Of a stretch of 64,000 nt of DNA, positions 21,893 to 29,907 are shown one piece after another. This DNA is from Martinezella lusitana. GTDB taxonomy: Bacteria; Pseudomonadota; Alphaproteobacteria; Rhizobiales; Rhizobiaceae. A program made the translations under genes and the position numbers. The stretch lies in contig NZ_FMAF01000005.1 in assembly GCF_900094565.1 (NCBI RefSeq), positions 310,001 through 374,000 of the forward strand. Reading direction: 5' to 3'. The first letter of the stretch is position 1. Each line of letters starts with the position of its first letter. The notes under the pieces are model-generated. The model did not search any database. It saw nothing but the letters and a program-made list of their open reading frames with translations, and had not been told where the DNA came from.

Positions 21893-22342
21893 ATGAATCT
21901 GATTTTCAATGCGCCTTCCGAAGACAAGTCCGAGCTCGAAGACGCAGGCGATTTCACGCCCCGTTTCGACGATCGCGGCCTGATCACCGCGATCGTGACC
22001 GACGCGCATGACGGCGAGCTCCTGATGGTCGCGCATATGAATGCCGAGGCGCTCGCTCTGACGATCAAGACGGGAACGGCGCACTATTTCAGCCGCTCCC
22101 GCGGCAAAATCTGGAAAAAGGGCGAAACCTCCGGAAATTTGCAGGCTGTGAAGGAAATCCGTACCGATTGTGATCAGGATGCCATCTGGCTGAAAGTGGA
22201 GGTCGCCGGTCACGACGCAACGTGTCATACTGGGCGCCGTTCCTGCTTCTATCGGACGGTCGAACTCGAGGACGGGAAACCGATGCTGAACGTTGTCGAT
22301 GATCACCTGCATTTCGATCCGAGCGAAGTCTACAAACAGTAA
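21893..22342 (+). CDS. hisI: Phosphoribosyl-AMP cyclohydrolase
   Basis: The 149-residue enzyme opens the purine ring of PR-AMP in histidine synthesis. [38 protein letters not shown] spans residues 44-82, the metal site [11 protein letters not shown] has the conserved aspartates, and [11 protein letters not shown] carries the zinc cysteines. There is no fused HisE domain. GAAAGAGCCGGAG precedes the ATG. Confidence 0.96.
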   Translation: MNLIFNAPSEDKSELEDAGDFTPRFDDRGLITAIVTDAHDGELLMVAHMNAEALALTIKTGTAHYFSRSRGKIWKKGETSGNLQAVKEIRTDCDQDAIWLKVEVAGHDATCHTGRRSCFYRTVELEDGKPMLNVVDDHLHFDPSEVYKQ

Positions 22343-22452
22343 GCCCAATCGATGGCACGTCGTCCCAGAAGCAACGGCCGGATATACGATTTGGAAACGA
22401 AAAAGGGACAGTATTTTAGCAAGAGGCATATAAGCCTCGGAGGAGGCTTTAA

Positions 22453-23412
22453 ATGCTGAATTGGGGGTTGAATCGTCAGAACGGCGGACAGAACTGGAAC
22501 GGTTCAGGTACTTCCAACGATACGTCCAATCCGCTTGTCGCTCCCGCTCCTCCCAAGAAGGTCAAGATTGCGCTCGCACTCGGGGGCGGCGCCGCGCGCG
22601 GCTGGGCGCATATCGGCGTATTGCGCGCCCTGGACGAAGCGGGAATCGCAGTCGGCATGATCGCCGGCACGTCGATCGGCGCGTTGGTCGGCGGCTGTTA
22701 TCTTGCCGGCAAGCTTGACGAACTGGAGGCTTTCGCCCGTTCGCTGACCATGCGTCGCATCGCGAGCCTTCTCGACCTGACCATTGGTGGTAGTGGCCTG
22801 TTCGGCGGCATGCGGTTGACCAAGCGCATGCAGGAACATCTCGAAGGCCTATCGATCGAGGATCTGGATCATCCTTTCGTCGCCGTCGCTTCGGAACTCA
22901 ACACCGGCCACGAAGTTTGGATTGCGCACGGCTCCCTCATTACTGCGCTGCGGGCGTCATACGCCCTGCCCGGCATTTTCGAGCCGGTGCGCTCCAACGG
23001 CCGCACCCTGGTCGACGGCGCTTTGGTCAATCCTGTGCCGGTTTCGGTGTGCCGCACATATGAACAGCCGCTCGTGGTCGGCGTAAACCTGCATTACGAT
23101 CTTTTCGGCCGCTCCGCCGTGGTCAAGCACAGTGTCGCCTCGCCCAATGGCGATCTGCTGCGACGCGAAGACACTCCCGCCATGAGACTCGGCATGACCG
23201 GCGTCATGGTGCAGGCTTTCAACATCATACAGGATAGAATTGCGCGCGCGCGTCTTGCCGGCGATCCGCCCGATCTTGCGCTGCATCCCCGGCTTAGCGA
23301 TATCGGCCTCTCCGAATTTCATCGTGCCGGCGAGGCGATAGAACGCGGCTACGAGGAAACATTGGCGAGATTGACGGAAATCCGGCGCATGCAGGAAGCC
23401 TATGCCCGGTAG
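22453..23412 (+). CDS. Patatin-like phospholipase (RssA type)
   Basis: This 319-residue protein has the patatin catalytic dyad: nucleophile S74 in GTSIGALVGG and aspartate in TLVDGALVNPVP. The oxyanion hole GGGAARGWAHIGVL precedes it. A Ser/Asn-rich stretch of about 35 residues is at the N terminus. Such bacterial patatins are lipid acyl hydrolases at the inner membrane; the substrate is not evident. AGGAGGCTTTAA precedes the ATG. It converges on the CBS gene. Confidence 0.9.
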   Translation: MLNWGLNRQNGGQNWNGSGTSNDTSNPLVAPAPPKKVKIALALGGGAARGWAHIGVLRALDEAGIAVGMIAGTSIGALVGGCYLAGKLDELEAFARSLTMRRIASLLDLTIGGSGLFGGMRLTKRMQEHLEGLSIEDLDHPFVAVASELNTGHEVWIAHGSLITALRASYALPGIFEPVRSNGRTLVDGALVNPVPVSVCRTYEQPLVVGVNLHYDLFGRSAVVKHSVASPNGDLLRREDTPAMRLGMTGVMVQAFNIIQDRIARARLAGDPPDLALHPRLSDIGLSEFHRAGEAIERGYEETLARLTEIRRMQEAYAR

Positions 23413-23532
23413 GGCGTAAATTGCAAAAGGTGGACGTCTGTTCGGAGCCTCTTTCGGCCAAGGGTGCACAAGAGGGTTCGGTAGATGCCGCACGATCCGG
23501 CGCTTCTCTTTGAGCTCAGCGCGTTCGTCGCT

Positions 23533-23557
23533 GCAATCGACCCACTGGGTCGATTGC
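23533..23557. repeat. 25-base near-palindrome between convergent genes
   Basis: GCAATCGACCC (23533-23543) and GGGTCGATTGC (23547-23557) are exact reverse complements around ACT. It lies between the convergent patatin and CBS genes. No U-tract follows on either strand, so it may be a bidirectional terminator of the U-less type or a protein site. Confidence 0.6.
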
Positions 23558-23585
23558 TTCGGCTGGGTCGAGCCGTTCCTCGACC

Positions 23586-24020
23586 TCACCCAGCGATATA
23601 AGCCTTGATCTGCTCGGCCTCGAGCTCGATCTCACGGATGCGCCATTTGACGACGTCACCGATCGAGATAATGCCGGAAAGCTTACCCTTCTCTTCGACG
23701 GGGACATGGCGGAAACGACGTTGCGTCATCAGCTCCATCAGCTCGTCGGTCGTGGTGTCTTCCTTGCAGCGATGCACCTTCGCGGTCATCAGCGATGCGA
23801 TCGGCTTGTCGAGGCATTCTGAGCCATGCTTGGCAACCGCATTGACGACATCCCGCTCCGTGAAGATACCGGAAATCTTGCCGCCCATGGCGGTGACGAC
23901 GATTGCACCGATACGCTTCTCATTGAGAATCTTGGCAGCCTCGGCAAGCGTCGTATTACCCCCGGTGGTCACGACATCGCGGCCTTTGGCGTCAAGTATG
24001 GCCTTTACGGAAACAGACAT
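23586..24020 (-). CDS. Stand-alone CBS-pair protein
   Basis: The 144-residue protein is two CBS motifs and nothing else: VVTTGGNTTLAEAAKILNEKRIGAIVV...GIFTERDVVNAV and the second with RRFRHVPVEEKGKLSGIISIGDVVKW. CBS pairs bind adenine nucleotides and act as energy or redox sensors. GGGAGGATTGA precedes the ATG. A candidate general-stress promoter lies 29-53 bases upstream. The partner regulated by this sensor is unknown. Confidence 0.92.
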   Translation of the reverse strand: MSVSVKAILDAKGRDVVTTGGNTTLAEAAKILNEKRIGAIVVTAMGGKISGIFTERDVVNAVAKHGSECLDKPIASLMTAKVHRCKEDTTTDELMELMTQRRFRHVPVEEKGKLSGIISIGDVVKWRIREIELEAEQIKAYIAG

Positions 24021-24048
24021 TCAATCCTCCCATCTCGAAAGCACAGTG

Positions 24049-24073
24049 AACACTCAAGCGTCCGATATGTTCC
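24049..24073 (-). promoter_or_regulatory. Candidate sigma-EcfG promoter of the CBS gene
   Basis: On the minus strand GGAAC (24069-24073) is followed after 16 bases by TGTT (24049-24052). The alphaproteobacterial general stress sigma factor recognises GGAAC-N16/17-[C]GTT, so GGAAC-N17-GTT fits. The distance to the ATG at 24020 would give a leader of about 20 bases with its SD intact. Confidence 0.5.
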
Positions 24074-24188
24074 GAAATCACCCCCCGGATTTCAAAGCGG
24101 CGCTCTGCTCATCGGCAGAGAAGGTCTCCTCCACCTTCCCACCGATACGTAGGAATGGTGCGCCCGCGGAGGCAAGAAAGCAACAGCT

Positions 24189-24959
24189 TCATTCATCGAA
24201 GGGCGCGGGTTCATGCACTTCAATAGATGGCTGCCGATCGAACAGTGAAAAGAGCAGAAACCCGAAGAGAAAGCCGCCGATATGGGCGTCCCAGGCCACC
24301 GGCTGCGAGCTGTCGCCGGCAAGCGTGATGCCGAAGGCGACAAGTGCGTTACCGGCGACCCACATGACGATATAGGCAACGACAGTGCGGCTTCGCAGTG
24401 AGTCGAGAATGGTGAGGCGCGGGTTCAGATGCGCCTCCCGCATGGGGAGGCGACGGCCATCCATGGCGGGAAATGCGAAGCGGCAAGCCGCTCCCATGAG
24501 TGCCGAGACGACCCCGGATGCCCCGATCAGTAGCGTCTGGTCGCCCCAGTAGAGAGCGGCATGCATGAAGGCCGAGGCGGCGGACGAGAGGATCCAGAAA
24601 ATCACGTAGCGCGTGCCGCCGATGCGCCGCGCCACCGGCGCCGCGAAGACCATTAGCCAAAGACTGTTGAAGACGATGTGCTCGATTCCGCCGTGCAGCA
24701 GCGAGTAGGTCACGGGGGTCCAGAGCCATTCCAGGCCCTGCTGCGACAGCGGAAGCGCATAGCGGGCGGGAATGAAGCTGAACGTGAAGTAGAGCCAGTT
24801 CAGCGTGTCGTCGGACCACCATGGCAGGTTCATGACTGCAAAGACGATGATCAGGACGGCCAGACTTGCCAGAATGACCGGAGGCAGGTTGAAGGCCGGG
24901 ACGCGCTGTTGCGGCCGCGGATCTTCAGGTTCTTGGCGCGGCAGCTGTTCATCGTCCAT
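24189..24959 (-). CDS. Rhomboid intramembrane serine protease
   Basis: The 256-residue product has six or more membrane segments. The catalytic serine is in GASGVVSALMGA and the catalytic histidine in WDAHIGGFLFGFLL; HGGIEHIVFNSLWLMVF supplies the conserved His/Asn of the second segment. A short Gln/Pro-rich cytoplasmic leader precedes the first segment. ATG 24959 (MDDEQL) is chosen although its ribosome binding site is weak; the upstream extension crosses the orphan terminator region. Confidence 0.9.
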   Translation of the reverse strand: MDDEQLPRQEPEDPRPQQRVPAFNLPPVILASLAVLIIVFAVMNLPWWSDDTLNWLYFTFSFIPARYALPLSQQGLEWLWTPVTYSLLHGGIEHIVFNSLWLMVFAAPVARRIGGTRYVIFWILSSAASAFMHAALYWGDQTLLIGASGVVSALMGAACRFAFPAMDGRRLPMREAHLNPRLTILDSLRSRTVVAYIVMWVAGNALVAFGITLAGDSSQPVAWDAHIGGFLFGFLLFSLFDRQPSIEVHEPAPFDE

Positions 24960-25010
24960 GTCTTGCTCTGCTTTTCCATAGATGAAGTCGACACATAGCA
25001 CAGCAGGAAT

Positions 25011-25041
25011 CAAAAAAAAGCCGTCCAACGTTGTGGACGGC
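25011..25041 (-). terminator. Orphan intrinsic terminator
   Basis: GCCGTCCA (25020-25027) pairs with TGGACGGC (25034-25041) around a 6-base loop; the minus strand then reads eight T. It is upstream of the rhomboid gene and on the opposite strand to the PAS gene, so it belongs to neither. Confidence 0.85.
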
Positions 25042-25175
25042 GTATCGGGCGTTTCTCTCAGGGACTGGCCTGAAAAGGCCTATCCCACGCCCGGGATAGT
25101 TGGTGCTGATGGTCACTTGCGTGAAGTGATGAACAATTCCTTTCATTCATCGTCGCCAAAGGCAATCGAAACCAC
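25011..25175 (-). ncRNA. Candidate structured small RNA ahead of an orphan terminator
   Basis: On the minus strand a strong intrinsic terminator stands with no coding gene in front of it. Walking upstream, three more simple hairpins are visible: GGCCT/AGGCC (25067-25080), TATCCC/GGGATA (25081-25098) and TCACTT/AAGTGA (25113-25129). The arrangement looks like a small RNA of roughly 110-160 nucleotides. The 5' end is not known because I could not find a clear promoter. A 65-codon open frame crosses the terminator and is unconvincing. The type of RNA is unassigned. Confidence 0.42.
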
Positions 25176-25259
25176 TTGTTAACCCTAACAACCCGGCCCT
25201 GGCATGGAATTCGCTACGTATGAGGTGAAGGCAATGAATGCCGTAGTATTCGAACCAAA

Positions 25260-25940
25260 ATGGGACACGGACGCATTATGCGCCAGAAGACGAGCACCGA
25301 AATATTTACCTACTGGGAGCAGGTCCGCGGCGATGCGGATGCCCCGCTGCGCAATTTGATACAGCCATCGGCGGTTAGCCGTATCCTGCCCGAATTGTTC
25401 ATCCTGGAGAACACTTCGGATGACAATCCGCGCTTCCGCTTAGCCGGCACTACAATCTGCAGCCTCATGGGACGCGAGATCCGCGGCGAGAATTTTGCCG
25501 CTTTATGGGCAGGAAGCCAGCAAGACGATCCGGTTCGTATTGCCGCCGGCGTGATGACGCATGTCGTCCCCGCCTTGATCAATGCCACCGGCTACAGCGT
25601 CAGCGGCCGCAGCATGACTTTCGAGATGGTATTGATGCCGCTGCGCACATCCGGCGATATCTGCGACAGGTTGCTGGGATGCCTGACGCCGACCGCTCGT
25701 TCGACATGGCTCGGCAACGAGCATCTGGATTTCCTGGCGCTCGACCGCAGCCGCCTGCTTTACGAGCGCCCTGCCCGCCTCGTGGATGCGCCGTCCCATC
25801 CGGACCCGGTCGATCTCCTGCCGGTTCAGGAAAGTGCCGGTCTCGGCGAATGGATGCGTCGGAAGTTGAATCTCGCATTGAATGACGGCGAACAAAGCAA
25901 GATTGATCCATCGCGAGACAGATTCGGTCGTGGTCTCTAA
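25260..25940 (+). CDS. PAS-domain protein of the rhizobial PAS_5 type
   Basis: The 226-residue product lacks any output domain. The core begins FTYWEQVRGDADAPLRNLIQPSAVSRILPELFILE and continues FRLAGTTICSLMGREIRGENFAALW, which is the PAS_5 family typical of Rhizobiales. The middle part VSGRSMTFEMVLMPL is the strand pair of the PAS sheet. ATG 25260 or 25278 could be the start. It is 84 bp upstream of the PilZ gene in the same direction. Ligand and partner are unknown. Confidence 0.82.
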   Translation: MGHGRIMRQKTSTEIFTYWEQVRGDADAPLRNLIQPSAVSRILPELFILENTSDDNPRFRLAGTTICSLMGREIRGENFAALWAGSQQDDPVRIAAGVMTHVVPALINATGYSVSGRSMTFEMVLMPLRTSGDICDRLLGCLTPTARSTWLGNEHLDFLALDRSRLLYERPARLVDAPSHPDPVDLLPVQESAGLGEWMRRKLNLALNDGEQSKIDPSRDRFGRGL

Positions 25941-26024
25941 GCTACGTCTTAGGAAAGACAACCTTACCTTAAGAAGTTTCGGCTAATAACTGCAGAAGAC
26001 GCAATCGGTTCGAGAAGCTTTTCC

Positions 26025-26654
26025 ATGCATTCGTTCCAGCCGGTCCACGCGACACGGTCAAATCAGACGGCAGGCAATGCCCTTCGCAACGATCAGCGGA
26101 CCTTCCAGCGGGTTCCGATCAACATGCAGGGTCGCCTGATGCTGGCTAATTACGAGGAATACGAATGCCTGGTGACGGAGATGTCGCCCGGCGACATGTA
26201 TGTCACTTGTCTCGGCCGCCCACGCGCCGCTGAGCGCGTCATCGCCTACATCGATCATCTCGGCCGTGTCGAAGGCAATGTTGTTGCGATCGACGGCCGC
26301 GGCTTCAGCATGTCGATCAATGCGACCGAGCGCAAGCGCGAGAAACTGGCGGCGCAGTTGACCTGGCTTGCCAACAAGCACGAGCTCGGCCTGCCGGAAG
26401 ATCGTCGTCACGATCGACTGATGCCGCGCAATACGACCAGCGAACTGACACTGGATGACGGCACAGTCCATATCTGCCGTATCATGGACCTTTCACTGTC
26501 GGGTGCTGCCGTGGACATCGAAATCCGCCCGACCATCGGCACGCCGGTGCGCCTCGGCAACATGCGCGGCCGTGTCATCCGTCACTTCATGGAGGGCGTC
26601 GCGATCGAGTTCCTCTCCCTGCAATCGCGCGAGACCTTGCGCGAATTCCTCTGA
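26025..26654 (+). CDS. Protein with two PilZ-like domains
   Basis: The 209-residue product has an N-terminal PilZ-like half (QRTFQRVPINMQGRLML, RxxxR-type arginine motif, then VTEMSPGDMYV) and a C-terminal half with RRHDRLMPRNTTSELTL and IMDLSLSGAAVDIE, the full RxxxR and DxSxxG motifs for cyclic di-GMP binding. The N-terminal copy has MSPGD where DxSxxG is expected, so only the second half looks fully competent. It probably relays cyclic di-GMP to motility or surface functions. Confidence 0.85.
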   Translation: MHSFQPVHATRSNQTAGNALRNDQRTFQRVPINMQGRLMLANYEEYECLVTEMSPGDMYVTCLGRPRAAERVIAYIDHLGRVEGNVVAIDGRGFSMSINATERKREKLAAQLTWLANKHELGLPEDRRHDRLMPRNTTSELTLDDGTVHICRIMDLSLSGAAVDIEIRPTIGTPVRLGNMRGRVIRHFMEGVAIEFLSLQSRETLREFL

Positions 26655-26699
26655 TACTGTCATCCTCCTGTTGCGCAGCGCCCGGAAATAGCGGCGTCT

Positions 26700-27686
26700 A
26701 TGTTTCACGCTCGACGGCACGAGATGCTCTATCCGGAAATAATCCCATATGATCAGGGTCTGCTTGAGGTCGGCGACGGCCAGCGGATCTTCTGGATGCA
26801 ATCCGGCAATCCGCAGGGCATGCCTGTCGTCATCCTGCATGGAGGGCCCGGATCCGGTAGCTCCGCGGGAGCGCGGCGTTATTTCGATCCGCAATATTAC
26901 AGGATCATTCAGTTCGACCAGCGCGGCTGCGGCGATAGTTTCCCGCATGCGTCCGAACCGAGCATCGATCTATCGGCCAATACGACATGGCATTCGGTTG
27001 CCGATATCGAGCGGTTGAGACTGCTGCTCGGCATAGAGCGCTGGATCGTATTCGGCAATTCCTGGGGGTGCACGCTCGCCCTCGTCTACGCCGAAACCCA
27101 TCCGGAGCGCGTGGACTCCATGCTGCTCGTCGGCATCACCATGACGCGGCAATCCGAAATCGACTGGCTCTACCGTGGGCTTGGTCGCTTCTTTCCCGAG
27201 GAGTGGTCGCGCTTTCGTGCGGCCGTGCCGGAGGAAGCGCGCGACGGCGATCTGGTCGCGGTCTATTATCGCCTGTTGATTGATCCGGATCCGGCCGTTC
27301 ACGCGAGAGCGGCGGGCGATTGGCACGAATGGGAGGCCGCCTCGATCCTGGTCGACCCTCGCGCGACCCTGTCCGCGCGCTGGTCCGACCCGCGCTATCT
27401 GACGGCACGGGCGCGCATCATAACGCACTACTTCCATCATCGGGCCTGGCTGGAGGATCGGCAGATCCTGCGTGACATCCATCGGCTCGCCGGTATCCCA
27501 TGCACGATGATCCATGGACGTCTGGATCTCGAGGCGCCTGTGGTTACCGCGTGGGAATTGTCACAGGCTTGGCCAGCAGCGCAGCTGGTCATCGTTCCCA
27601 ACGCCGCCCACTCGCCCGCGACAGCAGAAATGGCGGCTGTCATTGTCGAGGCGGCCGATGCGCTTCGTGTCCTCGGCACAAAATAA
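26700..27686 (+). CDS. pip: Prolyl aminopeptidase
   Basis: The 328-residue alpha/beta hydrolase releases N-terminal proline from peptides. HGGPGSGSS forms the oxyanion loop, QFDQRGCGDSFPH is diagnostic of the family, the nucleophile S121 lies in GNSWGCTLAL, and the acid and base are in HGRLDLEAP and NAAHSP. The family usually has GGSWGS; N and C here are conservative changes. An alternative start is ATG 26724 (MLYPEI), closer to the family consensus. Confidence 0.92.
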   Translation: MFHARRHEMLYPEIIPYDQGLLEVGDGQRIFWMQSGNPQGMPVVILHGGPGSGSSAGARRYFDPQYYRIIQFDQRGCGDSFPHASEPSIDLSANTTWHSVADIERLRLLLGIERWIVFGNSWGCTLALVYAETHPERVDSMLLVGITMTRQSEIDWLYRGLGRFFPEEWSRFRAAVPEEARDGDLVAVYYRLLIDPDPAVHARAAGDWHEWEAASILVDPRATLSARWSDPRYLTARARIITHYFHHRAWLEDRQILRDIHRLAGIPCTMIHGRLDLEAPVVTAWELSQAWPAAQLVIVPNAAHSPATAEMAAVIVEAADALRVLGTK

Positions 27687-28076
27687 AAGTTCAAAAATTT
27701 TTCGCGCCTGTTTTCCCAAAATGAGACAGTCCAAGGCGATTTCCCCTGTCATGGGCATTCCGTTGACGTTCCGGTGGAAACTTTTCGTCTCGCCACGGCG
27801 CTATTTTTGACTGAACCGACGTGTGGCTGTTAAGAATTCAGCCGACCGGAAATCATTTCAAAACAGTTCGATACTGCGATTTTCCGAGCGCGAGCCAATA
27901 CCGAAAACACTCAAATTCTAATCAAATTTGCCGAAAACTTGATTCAAGTTTTCCGCTTGTTTTATGAAAATTTTCTCCGGATTTGAATAAACTAAGTCCT
28001 TAATTTGACTGCGTAATTTTGCGCCGGATAAAAGCATGCGTGTCATTCTGGTCCCAATAAGAACAGGGACAGGGAC
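27687..28076. other. 390-bp AT-rich intergenic region
   Basis: No gene is visible. The region is markedly AT-rich relative to its neighbours and has several A/T tracts, a small GGCTG/CAGCC hairpin near 27822-27848, and a 21-base palindrome at 27933-27953. It carries the promoter region of the BTLCP peptidase gene. Confidence 0.7.
27933..27953. promoter_or_regulatory. Perfect 21-base dyad upstream of the BTLCP gene
   Basis: GAAAACTTGA (27933-27942) and TCAAGTTTTC (27944-27953) are exact reverse complements around one T. AT-rich dyads of this size are common dimeric regulator sites. It lies about 125 bases upstream of the ATG at 28077. No U-tract follows, so a terminator is less likely. The regulator is unknown. 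Confidence 0.5.
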
Positions 28077-28682
28077 ATGAACTTTCAATTCGTACTTCGC
28101 GGCTGCGCCGCATTGGCGCTCGCCACTCTCGGCTTCTTCGGCTTTGCTCAGGCCGCACCTGCCAACATGACGATTACCGGTGACGCCGCGCCCCCGATCG
28201 GTCACTACGAGTTCTGCAAGGAGAACCCGCGCGAGTGCGCCTATGCCGGCGGCGACGCCGGTCCGATCCTCCTCTCCCAGGACAGCTGGAAGGCGATCCT
28301 GAAGATCAACTACACCGTCAACACGACGATCAAGCCGATGACCGATATGGAACTCTACGGCGTCGAGGAAAAATGGGCGATCCCGACCACCGCCGGCGAC
28401 TGCGAGGATTTCGCATTGCTGAAGCGCAAGCAGCTGATCGATGCCGGCTTTTCCCCGTCCGACCTGCTCATGACCGTCGTGCTGCAGCCGAATGGCGAAG
28501 GCCATGCCGTTCTGACCGTTCGCACCGACCGCGGCGATTTCGTTCTCGACAACATGCGCAACACGGTAAAGCTCTGGTCGGAAACCGAATACACCTTCCT
28601 CAAGCGCCAGTCGGCTGACAATCCGGCCCGCTGGGTCAAGATACAGGACGGCCGCGCCGTCGCAGTCGGCAGTCTGAAGTGA
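28077..28682 (+). CDS. Exported transglutaminase-like cysteine peptidase (BTLCP, C93)
   Basis: The 201-residue protein has a signal peptide (to about residue 26) and the bacterial transglutaminase-like catalytic triad: C109 in AGDCEDFALL, H143 in EGHAVLT and D158 in FVLDNM. Members next to LapD-type receptors cleave adhesins, but no such partner gene is adjacent here; lone rhizobial copies are frequent and uncharacterised. CAGGGACAGGGAC precedes the ATG. A strong terminator follows. Confidence 0.88.
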   Translation: MNFQFVLRGCAALALATLGFFGFAQAAPANMTITGDAAPPIGHYEFCKENPRECAYAGGDAGPILLSQDSWKAILKINYTVNTTIKPMTDMELYGVEEKWAIPTTAGDCEDFALLKRKQLIDAGFSPSDLLMTVVLQPNGEGHAVLTVRTDRGDFVLDNMRNTVKLWSETEYTFLKRQSADNPARWVKIQDGRAVAVGSLK

Positions 28683-28779
28683 GCCTACACGCCATATCCG
28701 ATCGTCGGCGACCTAGCGCCGGTGATCACGATCAGAGGCCCGGTCTCGTCCCCTGATTTCTGTCCAGGCCGGCGCCTCT

Positions 28780-28814
28780 GAGCCGTTCCCGCTGTCCCGG
28801 GAACGGCTCTTTTC
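28780..28814 (+). terminator. Intrinsic terminator of the BTLCP gene
   Basis: GAGCCGTTCCC (28780-28790) pairs perfectly with GGGAACGGCTC (28799-28809) around eight bases, followed by TTTT. It is about 100 bases past the stop. Confidence 0.85.
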
Positions 28815-28895
28815 GTTATTGGCGCATCCTTTGCAAAGCGAAAGCGAATAATTTCAGCGAGCCGGCACGACAATAGATTGGTTGCCGATGCACTT

Positions 28896-28910
28896 TTAAT
28901 CCTTCATTAA
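28896..28910 (+). promoter_or_regulatory. Candidate CtrA box TTAA-N7-TTAACC
   Basis: TTAA (28896-28899), seven bases, then TTAACC (28907-28912) exactly match the full CtrA consensus of alphaproteobacteria. It lies 60-110 bases upstream of the possible starts of the membrane protein at 29020, a normal distance for a CtrA-controlled promoter. Confidence 0.45.
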
Positions 28911-29019
28911 CCACTGTGGCGCCAAACATTTTCCTGACAAGACTCACCAAAGGTCTGGTGCCGCGGCGGTTTTGCCATCGACGATGGCTACCGAGGCGGA
29001 AGCAAATGAAGGCAAGAGC

Positions 29020-29790
29020 ATGGCTTCTCCCCTGTCACACACCTCTGTGGTTGACGAACGGCCGCTGATCTCGAGCGGTCTCGTCTATAGGCTTACATCA
29101 GGCGCTGCCCTCCTGGCCGCCCTCACTGTCGCCATATCCGTCGGCGGTCATTGGCTCGGCGAGAAAATCTCGCTGGCCGGCCATACGACCGAGACCAAGG
29201 CCATTGCGGTAACGATCGGCGAGGACACGCTGCACCTCGCAGCCAACACCATCCGTTTCCCGAGCGAGCGAGTAGACGGAGCAGCCGAACGCGTCGATCT
29301 TTACCTGACGTGGCCGCAGATGCAGGGATATAGCGACGCCGATCGGCTACGCTTCGACGACATTTCCCAGTCATCCTCGCTGATTTTCCTGCAGCTCAGC
29401 CAGAGCACGATGTCGCGGGACATGTCGGGTCGCCTGGAGCCGATCTATTCGCACCTGATCGAAGGCGAGGCCTATGCCGGCCCCTACGGTCTGGCGGCGC
29501 ATCGACTGCGTGCCGACGCAGGCTATAACGGCGAAGTGCTCCTGACAGCGCCACGCGCGGGCGAGCCTGATTATGTCGTGCGCTGCATCCTGCCCGCTTC
29601 GCCTGCCCTGGCAACCAGTGGCGATTGTCAGAGGGACGTGAAAGTCGGCAAGGATCTGAGCGTTCTCTACCGTTTTTCAAGTAACCAGCTTGGGGACTGG
29701 CACAGCATGGATACTGCCGTCCAAAGCTTCGTGAAGGCGCGTCTTGAGGATGCCGCGGGCGCCGGAACTCCATCTGTGGGCGGTCGCTAA
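29020..29790 (+). CDS. Single-span membrane protein of unknown function
   Basis: The product of about 256 residues has a short cytoplasmic leader, one membrane segment (TSGAALLAALTVAISVGG) and a periplasmic body with ETKAIAVTIGEDTLHLAANTIRFPSE and VRCILPASP...GDCQRDVKVG (two cysteines, likely a disulfide). I do not recognise the family. The start is unsettled: ATG 29020 has AAGGCAAGAGC before it; ATG 28984 and TTG 28972 are in frame upstream. A CtrA-type box precedes it and a DD-carboxypeptidase gene follows, which hints at a cell-envelope or division role (inference). Confidence 0.7.
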   Translation: MASPLSHTSVVDERPLISSGLVYRLTSGAALLAALTVAISVGGHWLGEKISLAGHTTETKAIAVTIGEDTLHLAANTIRFPSERVDGAAERVDLYLTWPQMQGYSDADRLRFDDISQSSSLIFLQLSQSTMSRDMSGRLEPIYSHLIEGEAYAGPYGLAAHRLRADAGYNGEVLLTAPRAGEPDYVVRCILPASPALATSGDCQRDVKVGKDLSVLYRFSSNQLGDWHSMDTAVQSFVKARLEDAAGAGTPSVGGR

Positions 29791-29907
29791 AATGGCGCGA
29801 AAACCTGAAACCAACTGTTCATCATAAACCGATTGGTAACGCTAGGCCCTTAGTCTAGAACGCAACGGGCGTTTCTGGAGGCGGCGGCCGGATAATCGAG
29901 AATGTAA

